Shown here: positions 23,267 to 32,797 of the stretch, in pieces
Layout: every line of letters begins with the position of its first letter
How positions within the stretch are numbered: position 1 is the stretch's first letter
Assembly (NCBI GenBank): GCA_022457065.1
Contig: JAJGBQ010000001.1
Coordinates: forward strand, 7,564,001-7,628,000
From: Curvularia sp. ZM96
Taxonomy: Eukaryota > Ascomycota > Dothideomycetes > Pleosporales > Pleosporaceae
Direction of reading: 5' to 3'
Length of the DNA: 64,000 bases
Position numbers and translations under genes: made by a program
The notes under the pieces: generated by a model
Database searches by the model: none
What the model was told of the DNA's origin: nothing
Seen by the model: only the letters and a program-made list of their open reading frames with translations

Positions 23267-24977
23267 ATGGCCGCTCCTAGAGCCAGCATCGACAAGTCGC
23301 AAGGCTTGCCCGCCACTACTGGCCACGCCGACGATAAGGACATTAACCAAGTTGAACGTGTGCTCTCGATTGAAAACGAGAAAGGCGAACATGCAAACTT
23401 TGAACGCATCGACCGGGAAGTCGCCAAATATGCAAGCGAGACTGAAATCTACATTTCCGAGGAGGAGAACAAGCGACTCAAGAGGCTTATCGACAGGCGT
23501 GTGCTGCCCATCATGGTTTTCACCTACTTTTTACAGGCTCTCGACAAGGGCACCATGTCTATGACTTCCATCATGGGCATCCGCGACGATGTTCCAGTCC
23601 TGCAGTCGAAGCAGACAGTGAGTTGCAAAGCCGCTTAAGCTCCGAGAGACGTGCCACTAACCTCGACTAGTTTGGATGGCTGACCACTTGTATCTACCTC
23701 GCTGTGCTGGTTGTCGAGTACCCTACCAACTGGATCCTACAAAGAGTGCCTGTAGCCAAGTACCTCGGCTTCAACATTCTTGCATGGAGTACTGTGCTTG
23801 CCTGTCATGCTCTCTGCTTTAGCTTCCCATCGCTCGTAGCCGTTCGAACCTTGCTTGGTATGTTCGAGGCAGTCTGCCAGCCAGCCTTCCTCATCATGAC
23901 ATCGCTTTGGTACAAGCGAGAGGAGCAAGCTTCGATCGTGACTTACTGGTATATGATGAGTAAGTCAGACATTGTTGAATGTCTATCACCATTCACTAAT
24001 TCAGTGCCCTAGACGGTATGCAGCAGATTGTCGGTGGCCTGTTGGCTTACGGCTTTTCCCAAATCAGGCATCCTAGCTTCAAAGCCAACCCTGGAACTGC
24101 ATCGATTCGGTCGTGGCAGGCCATTTTCATCACCTACGGCTGCTTCTCCTTTCTGTGGGGAATCTTTGTCATTTGGAGGCTTCCTGACAGCCCTATGCGA
24201 GCAAAGTGCTGGTCTGAGGAGGACAAGAAACTCATGGTTGAGCGTGTCCGCTCCAACCAGACAGGACTGCAGAACAAGAAGTTCCGCGCATATCAGTTCA
24301 AGGAGGCCCTTCTTGACCCCCAGACTTACTGCTACATGGGCATTCAGTTGTTGACTACGCTTCCTACTTCCGGACTCGGCGCCTTCTACAACATCATCAT
24401 CAACGGACTCGGATTCAGTATTCTCGAGACCCAGCTTCTTGCCATGGTCCTCGGCGCCGTCATCATTTTCACCCTAATGAGTTCCGTCTGGGTCGTCAAG
24501 AGGACCAAGCAGAACCTGTTGACCATGGCTATCTACTTGATCCCAGCTTTCGTCGGTACCATTGTCATTATGACCGTCAAGAACAAAAACAGTTCCACTC
24601 GAGCCGGTCTGCTGATCAGTTACTGGATCGTCTTTACCTTCTGGGCAGCCCAAGGTCTCGGCATGTCCATGCTCACGCGTAACGTCGGAGGCCAAACCAA
24701 GAAATCTGTTTGCATCACCATGAACTTTTTCGCCTGGTGCGCTGGCAACGCTATTGGTCCCAAGGTCTTCTTCGACAACGACCCTCGCTACCTCAAGACG
24801 CTGGCTATCCATCTCGGCTGCTACTCTGCACTCCTCTTCGTCATTGCCTTTCTGAGGTTTAATCTCACACTCCGCAATAAGAAGAAGGACCGAGAGTTTG
24901 GCAAGGAGATTACAAATGCTCATGGATTCGAGGATTTGACAGATAGAGAGAACCCCAACTTCCGCTACGTCTACTAA
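23267..24977 (+). CDS. MFS transporter, Dal5/ACS-type anion:cation symporter family
   Basis: Three exons: 23267-23617, 23671-23959 and 24013-24977, with two 53-bp introns, giving 534 aa. After a charged cytosolic N-terminus of about 75 residues comes KRLIDRRVLPIMVFTYFLQALDKGTM, typical of the fungal allantoate permease (Dal5) group. Then follow WLTTCIYLAVLVVEYPTNW and LLGMFEAVCQPAFLIMTSLWYKREEQ, and a long loop with LPDSPMRAKCWSEEDK. Twelve hydrophobic segments can be counted. The group carries organic anions such as allantoate, nicotinate, vitamins and sugar acids. Its divergent pairing with GH105 suggests uptake of pectin-derived sugars; alternatively it could serve the peptide gene group at 25-29 kb. 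Confidence 0.88.
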
Positions 24978-25158
24978 ACGTGAGGAGAACAATGGGATCA
25001 TGTTGTAGTTAATGAAATAAGTCATGAGTACACGAACATGAGATTGTGTCAATATTATTCCGCTGTTACTGCGTGCAACATTCCATGATGAAAGCAAGTA
25101 GTATCAATGATTTGTACCTTTGTCTAACATCTCATATCACACTCTCTTAAACTCCCAT

Positions 25159-26105
25159 CTACACCCCCTTCCCACCCTTCCCCTCATCCAACCTCCTATT
25201 CTCCCTCGCACTCCCCTCCAATCCCGCCATAATCGCCTTATCGTCCCCAGGAATCCTCACTTCAAACACCTCCCTCACAACCGCGTACTCATAATACCCA
25301 CACCTCGCAATCGGCTGCGTCTTCTTGACATCAATCTTGCCATCCGTCAGCACCCGCTCGTCGATATGAATCCCCACCACCTTCCCAATCACCACATCTA
25401 CAGACCCCATAGGCGGATTCCCCGGAAGCCGGAGGGTAGTGTAGTACTCGCACTCGAATTTAATCGGGCTCTGTTTCACCATCGGGATGAAGATGTCTTT
25501 TTCCTCCTCGGCAACCCGCACCTTACTCATCCTACTCTCCTCCTTTTCCAGTCCCGCTTTTTCAAATTCATCAACGCCATACGCTTCCTGTACGGCGCTA
25601 ATGTTGACTTGCTCCCGCAGGTCGTACGTAGCTAGGTTCCAGATGAATTTTCCCGTCGCTTCGGTGTTGCGGACCGTGTCTTTTTGAGAAGAGCTGGGTG
25701 TTTGGTTGGCGCTGAACATGACATAGGGTGGGTCGAAGGTTAGGTTGTTGAATTGAGAGTAGGGTGCCAGGTTGGCGGTGCCGGTGGTGGGGGAGACGGT
25801 GGAGATCCAGCCGATGGGGCGGGGGACGACGCAGGCCTGGGTATGTGAGTTGGTAAGGGTGAATGGGTAGAGAGTTGTTTGGGAATAGAGATTTGTTAGA
25901 GGTAGAGATGGAAGGAGGTTTGTTAGGGTTAGGTGGGTGTAAGCAAGATAAATTCAAAGTAGGATGGAGTGTGAGGTGTGGCTTTTCTCAATTGACCAGA
26001 GTCTGGTGGATGTGTTCGTGTGAAACGAAAGAAGACCCAATTCCTAATTACCTTGAACGGGTCATATGGTAGCCCATGGTCTTCTTTTCCTGGTTGGTAA
26101 AACAT
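25159..26105 (-). CDS. Flavin reductase-like FMN-binding split-barrel protein
   Basis: Two exons on the minus strand: 26052-26105 and 25159-25836, 243 aa. Exon 1 gives MFYQPGKEDHGLPYDPFK. Splicing joins this to a segment beginning ACVVPRPIGWISTVSPT, the classical start of the flavin-reductase-like domain, followed by DPPYVMFSANQ, KDTVRN and EATGKFIWNLA. The joined motif order (LPYDPFKA-VVPRPIGW) is what related proteins show, which supports the 215-bp intron despite its length. Family members bind FMN as dimers and serve as flavin reductases or oxidoreductases. It stands tail-to-tail with the MFS gene (181 bp apart). It also lies in tandem with the UstYa-like gene and the peptide precursor, so it could be part of that group. 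Confidence 0.8.
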
Positions 26106-26582
26106 GTCGTCTCTCAAGATCCAATCCTATCTACCGCTAAATATTCCCTCTCTTGCACAACAGTCCAGTTGAGAAAATGTCTTGTAAGAAAACGTAGTAT
26201 AACTAAGAGCCTTTGCTAGGACACTTGAAGATATTTAAAGCTCGTAAACCCTGTCGGAACCTTGTGTTCGGGCGCATGTCGCCCGCCTCGGGTACACTGC
26301 GGGGTTCCTTCTGCTGGCGGTTCCATGATCGGCAAATGAGGGCGACACCAGACCCTGAGACCCAGGTACCTTCTCATCCTTCGACCCTCAAGAACGCTGA
26401 TATTGTAAGCGTCTCACAAAATGATCTTGTATCAAATCAGGAAGCAAAAGGCCCTCCAGACCAATTCGATCATCAGGACCGAGCATTTGATCATTTGTTT
26501 GGGTGTGACGTCAAACACGCGCCCTGCGTGGGTCATTATCTTTTAAACGCGCAATAATCGGGCATTAACCTCCTATTCGTCA
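26106..26582. other. Intergenic, promoter of flavoprotein gene
   Basis: No coding region is supported. It lies between the flavoprotein start and the end of the UstYa-like gene, both on the minus strand. Confidence 0.55.
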
Positions 26583-27537
26583 TCAAGAAGAGCCCTCGTG
26601 TTTGTGTTTATGTTGGATGCTTTCCCCATTTCTCGCTCGCTCATTCATCCACTCTCGAATCGGCTCCCATTTCCGACAAGTATGCGCACCTGTACGCCCT
26701 AAACTCAGAGGAAATCCAGGCCACGTGTAGATTGGAGAGGGAGCCAGATCTCCATGACACATAACGACTTGTCGAATGCGGTCTAAACAGTGTTCAAGGT
26801 GCTTTGTCATCCACATGGGATCCCCGGTGAGTTTGGAAATGCGTTGGTTGACTTTGTAATGGGGGTCGTGTTCATTCGAAACGTTATAGAGCACAGGATT
26901 TAGCTCAACACGAATAGCATTGAGGCAGTGAAGTGTATGGAAAACGTCTGGTCTGGTAGTGTCGAGGTAGGTTGTCAGATATGATGTTTTGAAGAAGAAA
27001 GTAGTACGGTGCAGTATCTTACTCAAAATGATACTTTCCATCGTCAGAGAGTGGTGTGGAGAGATCAGGAAATGAAAGAACTTCTTGGTCAGTCAGAGTA
27101 GGAAACTCGTCTAAACTCATTCATGTTAGTAATCAGTATCACACCTATACCAGAGAGATTAGTACGTGCCATGTAACAGTGCCGCCCAGGCTCGATCTAT
27201 TTCCCGGCTCGGGCGTCCGAAATACTCTCTCTGCATCCTTGAGACGGAGGATTTGGCGTTGGTCTGGGTCATAGGTCAATTCTCCTGTGAACACCCGCTC
27301 CTCGTATTGTATAGCCTTGCGTGCGTCCGGGAAATCAGTGCGCCAGACTGCTACACGGTGATTAGACCAGATGGCGACATTCGCGATGGTGAAAGCCACT
27401 AGTATCAGGACGTTGGCCGTCGTCCACCAGCACCATTGCCGATTATGGTTTTTCGATTGAACCCATTTTTCTGGCTGCGACGCCTCTTGCTCATCAAGGA
27501 GGCCGACCTCCTCGTTGTTATCGTCCGAAAGCGACAT
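26583..27537 (-). pseudogene. UstYa-family (DUF3328) oxidase-like gene with an apparent frameshift
   Basis: Three exons on the minus strand: 27166-27537, 27023-27115 and 26583-26952, with introns of 50 and 70 bp, both with branch sites. The N-terminus is cytosolic and acidic, then one transmembrane segment (WWTTANVLILVAFTIANVAIW). The family segment IQYEERVFTGEL follows. Two HCxxxxR motifs sit in the last exon: FHTLHCLNAIR and HLEHCLDRIRQ. These are hallmarks of UstYa-type proteins, which oxidatively cyclise peptides in ustiloxin-type pathways. Between the first and second parts of exon 1 the reading frame must change. Up to the (CT)4 tract at 27225-27232 one frame matches the family; after it, the matching sequence (EIDRAWAALL) is in the next frame. 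The net change is equivalent to two missing bases or one extra. A real mutation and an assembly error both fit. If real, the protein would stop before the catalytic motifs. Confidence 0.75.
27225..27232. repeat. (CT)4 tract at the apparent UstYa frameshift
   Basis: Four CT units (GA on the coding strand) lie exactly where the family-matching reading frame changes. Slippage of one dinucleotide unit here would account for the shift. Confidence 0.7.
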
Positions 27538-28535
27538 TGCAAAATTAGAGTGGGGAAAACATTGATTGAAAGCAATATCGTGAGGATATGGCTCTGCTGT
27601 ACCCGATGCTGACACAACACAAGATTGCCAAGGCAGTATCCAAGTCATGGACCAATACTTCTTAGGGTGCTTGCATAGACGACGTGATAATCCCTGGAGC
27701 TGCAATGTCATTCTCATGCATAGTCCCGGCTGATAGTCAGTTTTACTAACCGCCATCGAATACTCCGTCATCGCTAGCAAGAGGACGAGGGTATAGAGTT
27801 CAGACTTGTGAAACGGTTGCAAAAACCTATATTGAAAGACTGTGCTAACATGCCGCGCCAAGGTACATACAGCAAGGGAACAGAGCCGAAGCACATGTAT
27901 TTGGTAAAGTGGTCAGCTCTTTTCTACCAATCGACAAAACCTAGTTGCTCACTAGATAATATGTGTGCTTGGCGGGCGTGAGGGTTGACGCGGGCCATGA
28001 AAAGTCTCAAAGCGCCAAGTCATGCGGGAACAAATGTCATTGGAACCGGGTGCTTATCCTAGCAATCAAATATTCAATTCCGTGTCCAGATTTTTCCGGT
28101 AATCGGCGATAGATGAGGTGGTCACTGGGATCAGCACTAGTAACTCATCGTCGCATACCTAGTCAGGGTTCATAGTCATTGCGCAGGAAGAACCGCGCCG
28201 ACACCTTCGGTATATTGCAGTGATTAGTGGTAGTAAAAGTGTATGTGACTACATCTGAGCTGTCTCAATAGCCTATTGTGTAATTGTAGCTGTGACGTGC
28301 GTGGACGATTTTGAAAGACACAATAATGCTGTTCAGATAGAGCCATAATTCATTCTTTTTTCGTGTTACGGTATTTCCTGTGGTCCTAGAGAAAGCTGAA
28401 CTTAGGGATTCGCAAGGCATCATCTGCTGGTCGGTAACAGCACAGATCTGGGTTCACACAGAACTATTTTGCTTTGCTGTCAATACGCCAACCTAGATTC
28501 TCATTCATAGCCTTCGAATACTGGAACTTCCAGCT
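27538..28535. other. Intergenic between UstYa-like gene and peptide precursor
   Basis: It carries the promoter of the UstYa-like gene and the 3' flank of the precursor. An open frame continues upstream of the UstYa start to 27894 but has no family character, so I treat it as 5' leader. Nothing else is supported. Confidence 0.55.
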
Positions 28536-28910
28536 TCATTCCTTCGAGCTGCTCGTCTCGCCGTCTTCGTCGGCGCTGGCCAAAACGAAGCCTCGTTCCT
28601 CTACCGAGTCCAATCTGTCCACATCAACGCCCTCGTCTTCGGCGGTGCTAGCTAAGAGAAAACCTCGCTCTTCCACCGAGTCTAGTCTGTTCAACTCAAC
28701 CTCTTCAGCTTCAGAGGTGCTGGCAAGAAGGAAGCCTCGCTTGGCCTCTATTTCTTCTGCGCGTTTCACGGCGGGAGCTTTGAGAGGAGATTAATTGCGA
28801 GTCCACTGCTAAATGAGAAGAGCATACTAACCCAAATCAGCCTTCCCAGCCATAGGAGCGGCCATGGCAAGTCCAGCCACAATAGGCACGACACAAATGG
28901 AGAACCTCAT
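28536..28910 (-). CDS. Secreted repeat peptide precursor, dikaritin/UstA-like RiPP candidate
   Basis: Two exons on the minus strand: 28832-28910 and 28536-28777, with a 54-bp intron (GTTAGT...AAAG), 106 aa. Residues 1-18 are a signal peptide (MRFSICVVPIVAGLAMAA). After two Lys-Arg sites (31-32 and 39-40) come three repeats of 24-residue period. Each starts Arg-Gly-Phe: cores GFLLAS at 41-46, GFLLAS at 65-70 and GFVLAS at 89-94. They are separated by acidic spacers ending RLDSVEE. A short secreted precursor with a signal peptide, identical hydrophobic cores and acidic spacers is the layout of UstA-type precursors. These are cut by a kexin protease in the Golgi and then cyclised by UstYa oxidases. 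A UstYa-family gene lies 1 kb downstream on the same strand. Repeats 2 and 3 have Glu-Arg instead of Lys-Arg before the core, which is unusual. An alpha-pheromone-type precursor is a weaker alternative. The product and its activity are unknown. Confidence 0.75.
28539..28739 (-). repeat. Three tandem 72-bp coding repeats of the peptide precursor
   Basis: Units at 28668-28739, 28596-28667 and 28539-28595 (last one shorter). The core codons start at 28736, 28664 and 28592. Units 1 and 2 share the GFLLAST opening, units 2 and 3 are both preceded by LDSVEER, and the third core has Val for the first Leu. Confidence 0.85.
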
Positions 28911-30393
28911 ATTGACAATTGATAAGCAGAGTGGTAATCTCAGGAAGCTGGTTATTGATTTCGTAGTTTTTAAATGATCTGAGTGTGTTGCATATTCGCG
29001 GCTGTGCGCTTATATTCTATTCTCGACATGCTCCTCTGCATCAGTCCCGTTTCGCGGCAGATGTTCAGTCATGGGGATAATCGTGCTGCCAAGCTGTTGG
29101 GAAAGATATTGGGCCAGGGAATATGACGCGTACTGTAGCATGACACTGTGATCGCGTGAGCGCAAATTAGGCCGAAAGCATAATCAGATTATAGCGCGCA
29201 TAACAGCAGCTAGCCTAATGCCCTTGTGTAATCCTAACAGGTTTACGGCATACATGGCAGAAATTGAGAACGCTGTAAGGCTACTTGTAGAACGTAGACA
29301 CGGTACGAGCAATGGAGGGTTAGATGCGAACAAATAGTCACAAGACGACTCGCTAGTAAGCTAATCTAGCAACTTATGAGGTTTACATACATCCGGCTGG
29401 CTAAGAGTAATTAGTAAAGTATAAGAGCTAGAGTTGCTAGAGCGATTGCTGGCATATGGTTTATTCCTGACACTGGTCACTGAGTTGCGTTTTGTCGACG
29501 TTGAAGCCCAGACATCATCGCCACCTTCATGGACTGCAAGATAGCTAATCCAGCAATCACAGCTTACTGGTACTATACGACTACATTTCGTGCCGTGTCA
29601 TCTTAGATGGGTACAACTTTGAGCGGGTGGAAGCCATTCTACGATTACTTCCCAATCATGCTTTACGAGCCCAGTTTCGAGACATGGAATAATCAGAAAA
29701 ACTCTAAGAGAAGCATGAAGAGTCAATGAACGCTCGATTTTGCGACCTTGTTACCTTTCATATTGGCATGGCAGAAGCAACTCAAGAAAATGCGTGAATA
29801 AAGAAAGTTTTCAATGAACGAATCTAGTAAACGGCCCTTTAAGCGGCACGAGCTTCTCAAAAGGCGATGGTAGCGGTAAATAAGACTGGCAATGCATTGA
29901 TAACTACGAGTAATGGGTAATAGGTATTGAGATAATAGCTTGATGTGGAAAGGGCCTACCTAGAAACTCGTAAGTTTTACGAACTACCGCACATAGCCAA
30001 AGCATGAGGTTACTGAAGAACAACAGGTAGATCATGATATATACGGGCCTTTTGAAATACTCCATTAAAAGCTTAGAGAGATCGCTTCTATGTAAGGCTA
30101 TATCGCCTTTCTTTACCAAGAGTCCAGATTTGGTAGGGTGTAATGAGCTGAGCTATTGCATGCACTAACCACGTAGGCAGCATCACACCCGATAAACTAT
30201 TGCTTGTAACAGTATAGTTTCCTTTCTCCCAACAACCATTTCCGAATCAAGACGTAGTCTACTAGAGGAAGATGCAAAGGAATCAAGAGAAATAAAAACA
30301 ACGCCTAGTTTTCCCTATCGACCAAAACCCAAAATCCTCTTACAACTACATAGCAGGTCGTCCTCCACCTACCCCACAAACGCCACGCCCATC
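28911..30393. other. Gene-poor region upstream of the peptide precursor
   Basis: About 1.5 kb of somewhat AT-richer sequence without a supported gene. A 71-codon frame at 29904-30119 on the minus strand has a hydrophobic middle but no family features and no clear splice partners. It may be a relic. The 300 bp next to 28911 should be the precursor promoter. Confidence 0.5.
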
Positions 30394-31173
30394 ATGACCA
30401 GCAGCCCCCAGACAATCCTAATAACAGGCGCATCATCCGGTCTCGGCCTCGCTTTCATAAAACACTACGCCTCATCACCCTCGCCTCCAACCATCATAGC
30501 TCTCGACAGCCAGCCCTTCCCCACAGACGCCATTGCCACCCTAACGCCATCAACCATCCACTTCCACACCGTCGACATCACCGACACTGGTAGTCTGGAA
30601 ACCCTTGCCTCAACCTACGCCCACACACCACTTAGCCTCATCCTCCACTGCGCCGGCATCCGCGGCCTGGTTCCATCTATTGTATCCCAGCAGCAAAATG
30701 CCGGTCGCGACGTCTCCGCCGCGGAGACGCTATCAGCCATGGACAAAGCAACCATGATGCGCACGTTTGAAGTCAATACCTGGGGCACATTTAATCTCAT
30801 CCGTAGTTTTTTGCCTAGTCTACAGTCTTCTTCATCATTAGCGTCTTCTGCTTCGCGTCCAAAGGTCGTGGTGCTATCGTCGCGCATGGGTTCTGTGTCA
30901 GCGAATTCTGCGGGCGGGGGCTATGCGTATCGAGCTAGCAAGGCGGCGCTGAATGCGGTTGTAAAGAGCTTTGCCATTGATGTGCCCGGAGTGCAGTTTT
31001 TGTTGCTGCATCCAGGGCGGGTAGAGACGGGGTTGGTGGCGTGGAAGGAGGAAGGGGCAATAGGAGTAGAGGAGAGTGTGGGGGATTGCTTAAGGGTGAT
31101 GGAGAGGATGGCGGAGGAGGGGTGGGAGAGTGGTAGATTGGTGGACAGGTTTGGAGAGGTGATTGGATGGTGA
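30394..31173 (+). CDS. Short-chain dehydrogenase/reductase (SDR)
   Basis: Single exon, 259 aa. It has the classical SDR features: TGASSGLG nucleotide-binding motif at about 11-18, a conserved Asp in DITD, a CAG motif (HCAGIRG), NTWG, Ser at SSRMGSVS and the catalytic YxxxK as YAYRASK. The last third contains HPGRVETGL, the usual post-catalytic segment of SDRs. The length is normal and no targeting sequence is evident. The preferred cofactor and substrate cannot be deduced. It is the nearest plus-strand gene to the peptide precursor, but 1.5 kb away and on the other strand, so a role there is only a possibility. Confidence 0.88.
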   Translation: MTSSPQTILITGASSGLGLAFIKHYASSPSPPTIIALDSQPFPTDAIATLTPSTIHFHTVDITDTGSLETLASTYAHTPLSLILHCAGIRGLVPSIVSQQQNAGRDVSAAETLSAMDKATMMRTFEVNTWGTFNLIRSFLPSLQSSSSLASSASRPKVVVLSSRMGSVSANSAGGGYAYRASKAALNAVVKSFAIDVPGVQFLLLHPGRVETGLVAWKEEGAIGVEESVGDCLRVMERMAEEGWESGRLVDRFGEVIGW

Positions 31174-31570
31174 GAGGGTGAGAGGTTAGAACGGATAGAG
31201 ACTGTTTGTTCTTTGTAGACATTATCAAGAGCAACTTAGACCGCATTGGTGAAGCTCCCGCTGAGAATCATTCTCAACAACAGAGGATATCCAATCTCAG
31301 ATGTTATACTTCTTGAGAAAGGCGTAACTGTATATTCGTATCATCTTTTTTGACTTTGGCAAGGAATGCCCGAGTGAATTCGTCTGGACTGCTGTCCTGA
31401 TATGCTATGTGGTGGTAAACGATATCTAATTTGCTTGCCATTCAGTCATGACACTCCATCTATGCGGCTTTGAAGTCACGCAGACGAAAGTCATCTACGG
31501 CAGGTCATGTATGCGCGTCTGACTGGCGCCTTGACCTGGAAAAGAAATATGTCTGCTCAGTACCGAAGTA
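31174..31570. other. Convergent intergenic region
   Basis: A shared 3' region between the SDR and the minus-strand gene ending at 31571. Nothing else is seen. Confidence 0.6.
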
Positions 31571-32446
31571 TCATTGCTCATCGCCCACTGTCTTTTCTCC
31601 GTCTTCCTCGCCTACGTCTGACGTTATGCCTTCCTCGCCTTCCCTTCGCCCCGCAGTAGATATCTTCTCTGCGATACCCAGACCTCTCTCGATCCCTCGA
31701 ACGAGCCCTTCCAACGCTCCAAATATGTCGCCTTGCTGTTCTCGTGCCTCACTCAGTTTATCCATACCAGCTTCGCCCTTCCCTTTGCCTTTGCCTTTTC
31801 GCGGTATCTCAACGCCTTCGATACGTAACATGTAGCCCGGATCCGGAGAATCTTCGTCGAAGGAAGGTGCTGTTCGTACGCCTGTATCGGTTATTTGCCA
31901 TTCCGACGAAAGTGATTGTGCATCCAAGATCGTCTTCCCGTCTGCCGCAACATCGACAATGAGGTAGTGTTCCTTGACACCAGGTATCGGTGGCGGGAAA
32001 GGCGACTCGACTGGCGGGTTCTGCTCGTCTTCGTCCCCCACATCTTCCTCATCACCTTCGAGATTCCGGTGTCGCTCTCCGGCAGCCGGCGCAACTTGTG
32101 GGAGATACCTCGTATCGTCTAGCCCTAAGCCTCGCATCGAAGCTGCAGTGACTATCGTGGGATCATCGTCGGCGAAGACATAGTGGACGTAAGGGTGATA
32201 GTGCTCTCCCGATGTCGTGTCCTCGATCAGGGCGAAGAAGGGTCGAAAGTTTGGTGGAGGTAGCAGTGGTTGTTCGGCATTAGGCTCAGGATACGGTACA
32301 TCATATTCCTCCTCCGGCGCATCGTCAGGGTGCTGCTCGCCAGAATCAAGACCAGGAGGATATTCCGAGTGTTCTAAAGGATCGGGTCGCGGCGAGGGGG
32401 TTGCGCGAGGTATTGGTGGCTCCGGAGTGTCAGGGTTCGTGGACAT
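31571..32446 (-). CDS. Conserved-type hypothetical protein, proline/acid-rich ends
   Basis: Single exon, 291 aa. The N-terminal 65 residues are Pro/Glu/Asp-rich and probably disordered. The middle has a more ordered look, with FRPFFALIEDTTSGEHYHP and YVHYVFADDDP, and later EHYLIVDVAADGKTI. The C-terminus is Glu/Gly-rich with a KGKGKGKGE run. The aromatic-rich middle suggests a real folded domain, and the layout fits a conserved fungal protein of unknown function. No signal peptide, membrane segment or enzyme motif is seen. Confidence 0.7.
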   Translation of the reverse strand: MSTNPDTPEPPIPRATPSPRPDPLEHSEYPPGLDSGEQHPDDAPEEEYDVPYPEPNAEQPLLPPPNFRPFFALIEDTTSGEHYHPYVHYVFADDDPTIVTAASMRGLGLDDTRYLPQVAPAAGERHRNLEGDEEDVGDEDEQNPPVESPFPPPIPGVKEHYLIVDVAADGKTILDAQSLSSEWQITDTGVRTAPSFDEDSPDPGYMLRIEGVEIPRKGKGKGKGEAGMDKLSEAREQQGDIFGALEGLVRGIERGLGIAEKISTAGRREGEEGITSDVGEEDGEKTVGDEQ

Positions 32447-32797
32447 GTTTGGGAGATGGATGGCGGAGTGGAGTTAGTGGAGCTCGGGGAACAAAGCCTA
32501 GGTGCATGATCGATAAGGGAGGTGGCCCATGCACACTACCCTCCCCACGGTCGAGCGGAACAGAACGCAGGCACTGGGGAAGCCGTGACTTGACCAGACC
32601 GATGTGTGTTAAGCAATCCTAGGGTATCAACGTCTTCCAAAACGTCCATGTCGATGGTCCAAATAACCCAAACTCCTGCCCCGCGAGGCCCCAAGACTTA
32701 TTTAATATCCTTATGAGAAACTGCGTCATTTGCTCCACGAGACATGAACACAGAAGCCAGGCATTCAACATACGCCGCCAGGAATGCAGCTCAAAAT
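32447..32797. other. Intergenic region
   Basis: Promoter of the hypothetical gene at 31571-32446 and 3' flank of the APC11 gene. Nothing else is supported. Confidence 0.6.

Noticed and set aside
27538..27894. Upstream extension of the UstYa-like reading frame
   Set aside because: The added residues have no family character, while the ATG at 27537 begins the acidic cytosolic tail normally seen before the TM segment.
28474..28794. 106-codon frame on the plus strand over the peptide precursor
   Set aside because: It repeats only because the minus-strand precursor repeats. It has no signal peptide, while the minus-strand reading has a signal peptide, splice sites and processing sites.
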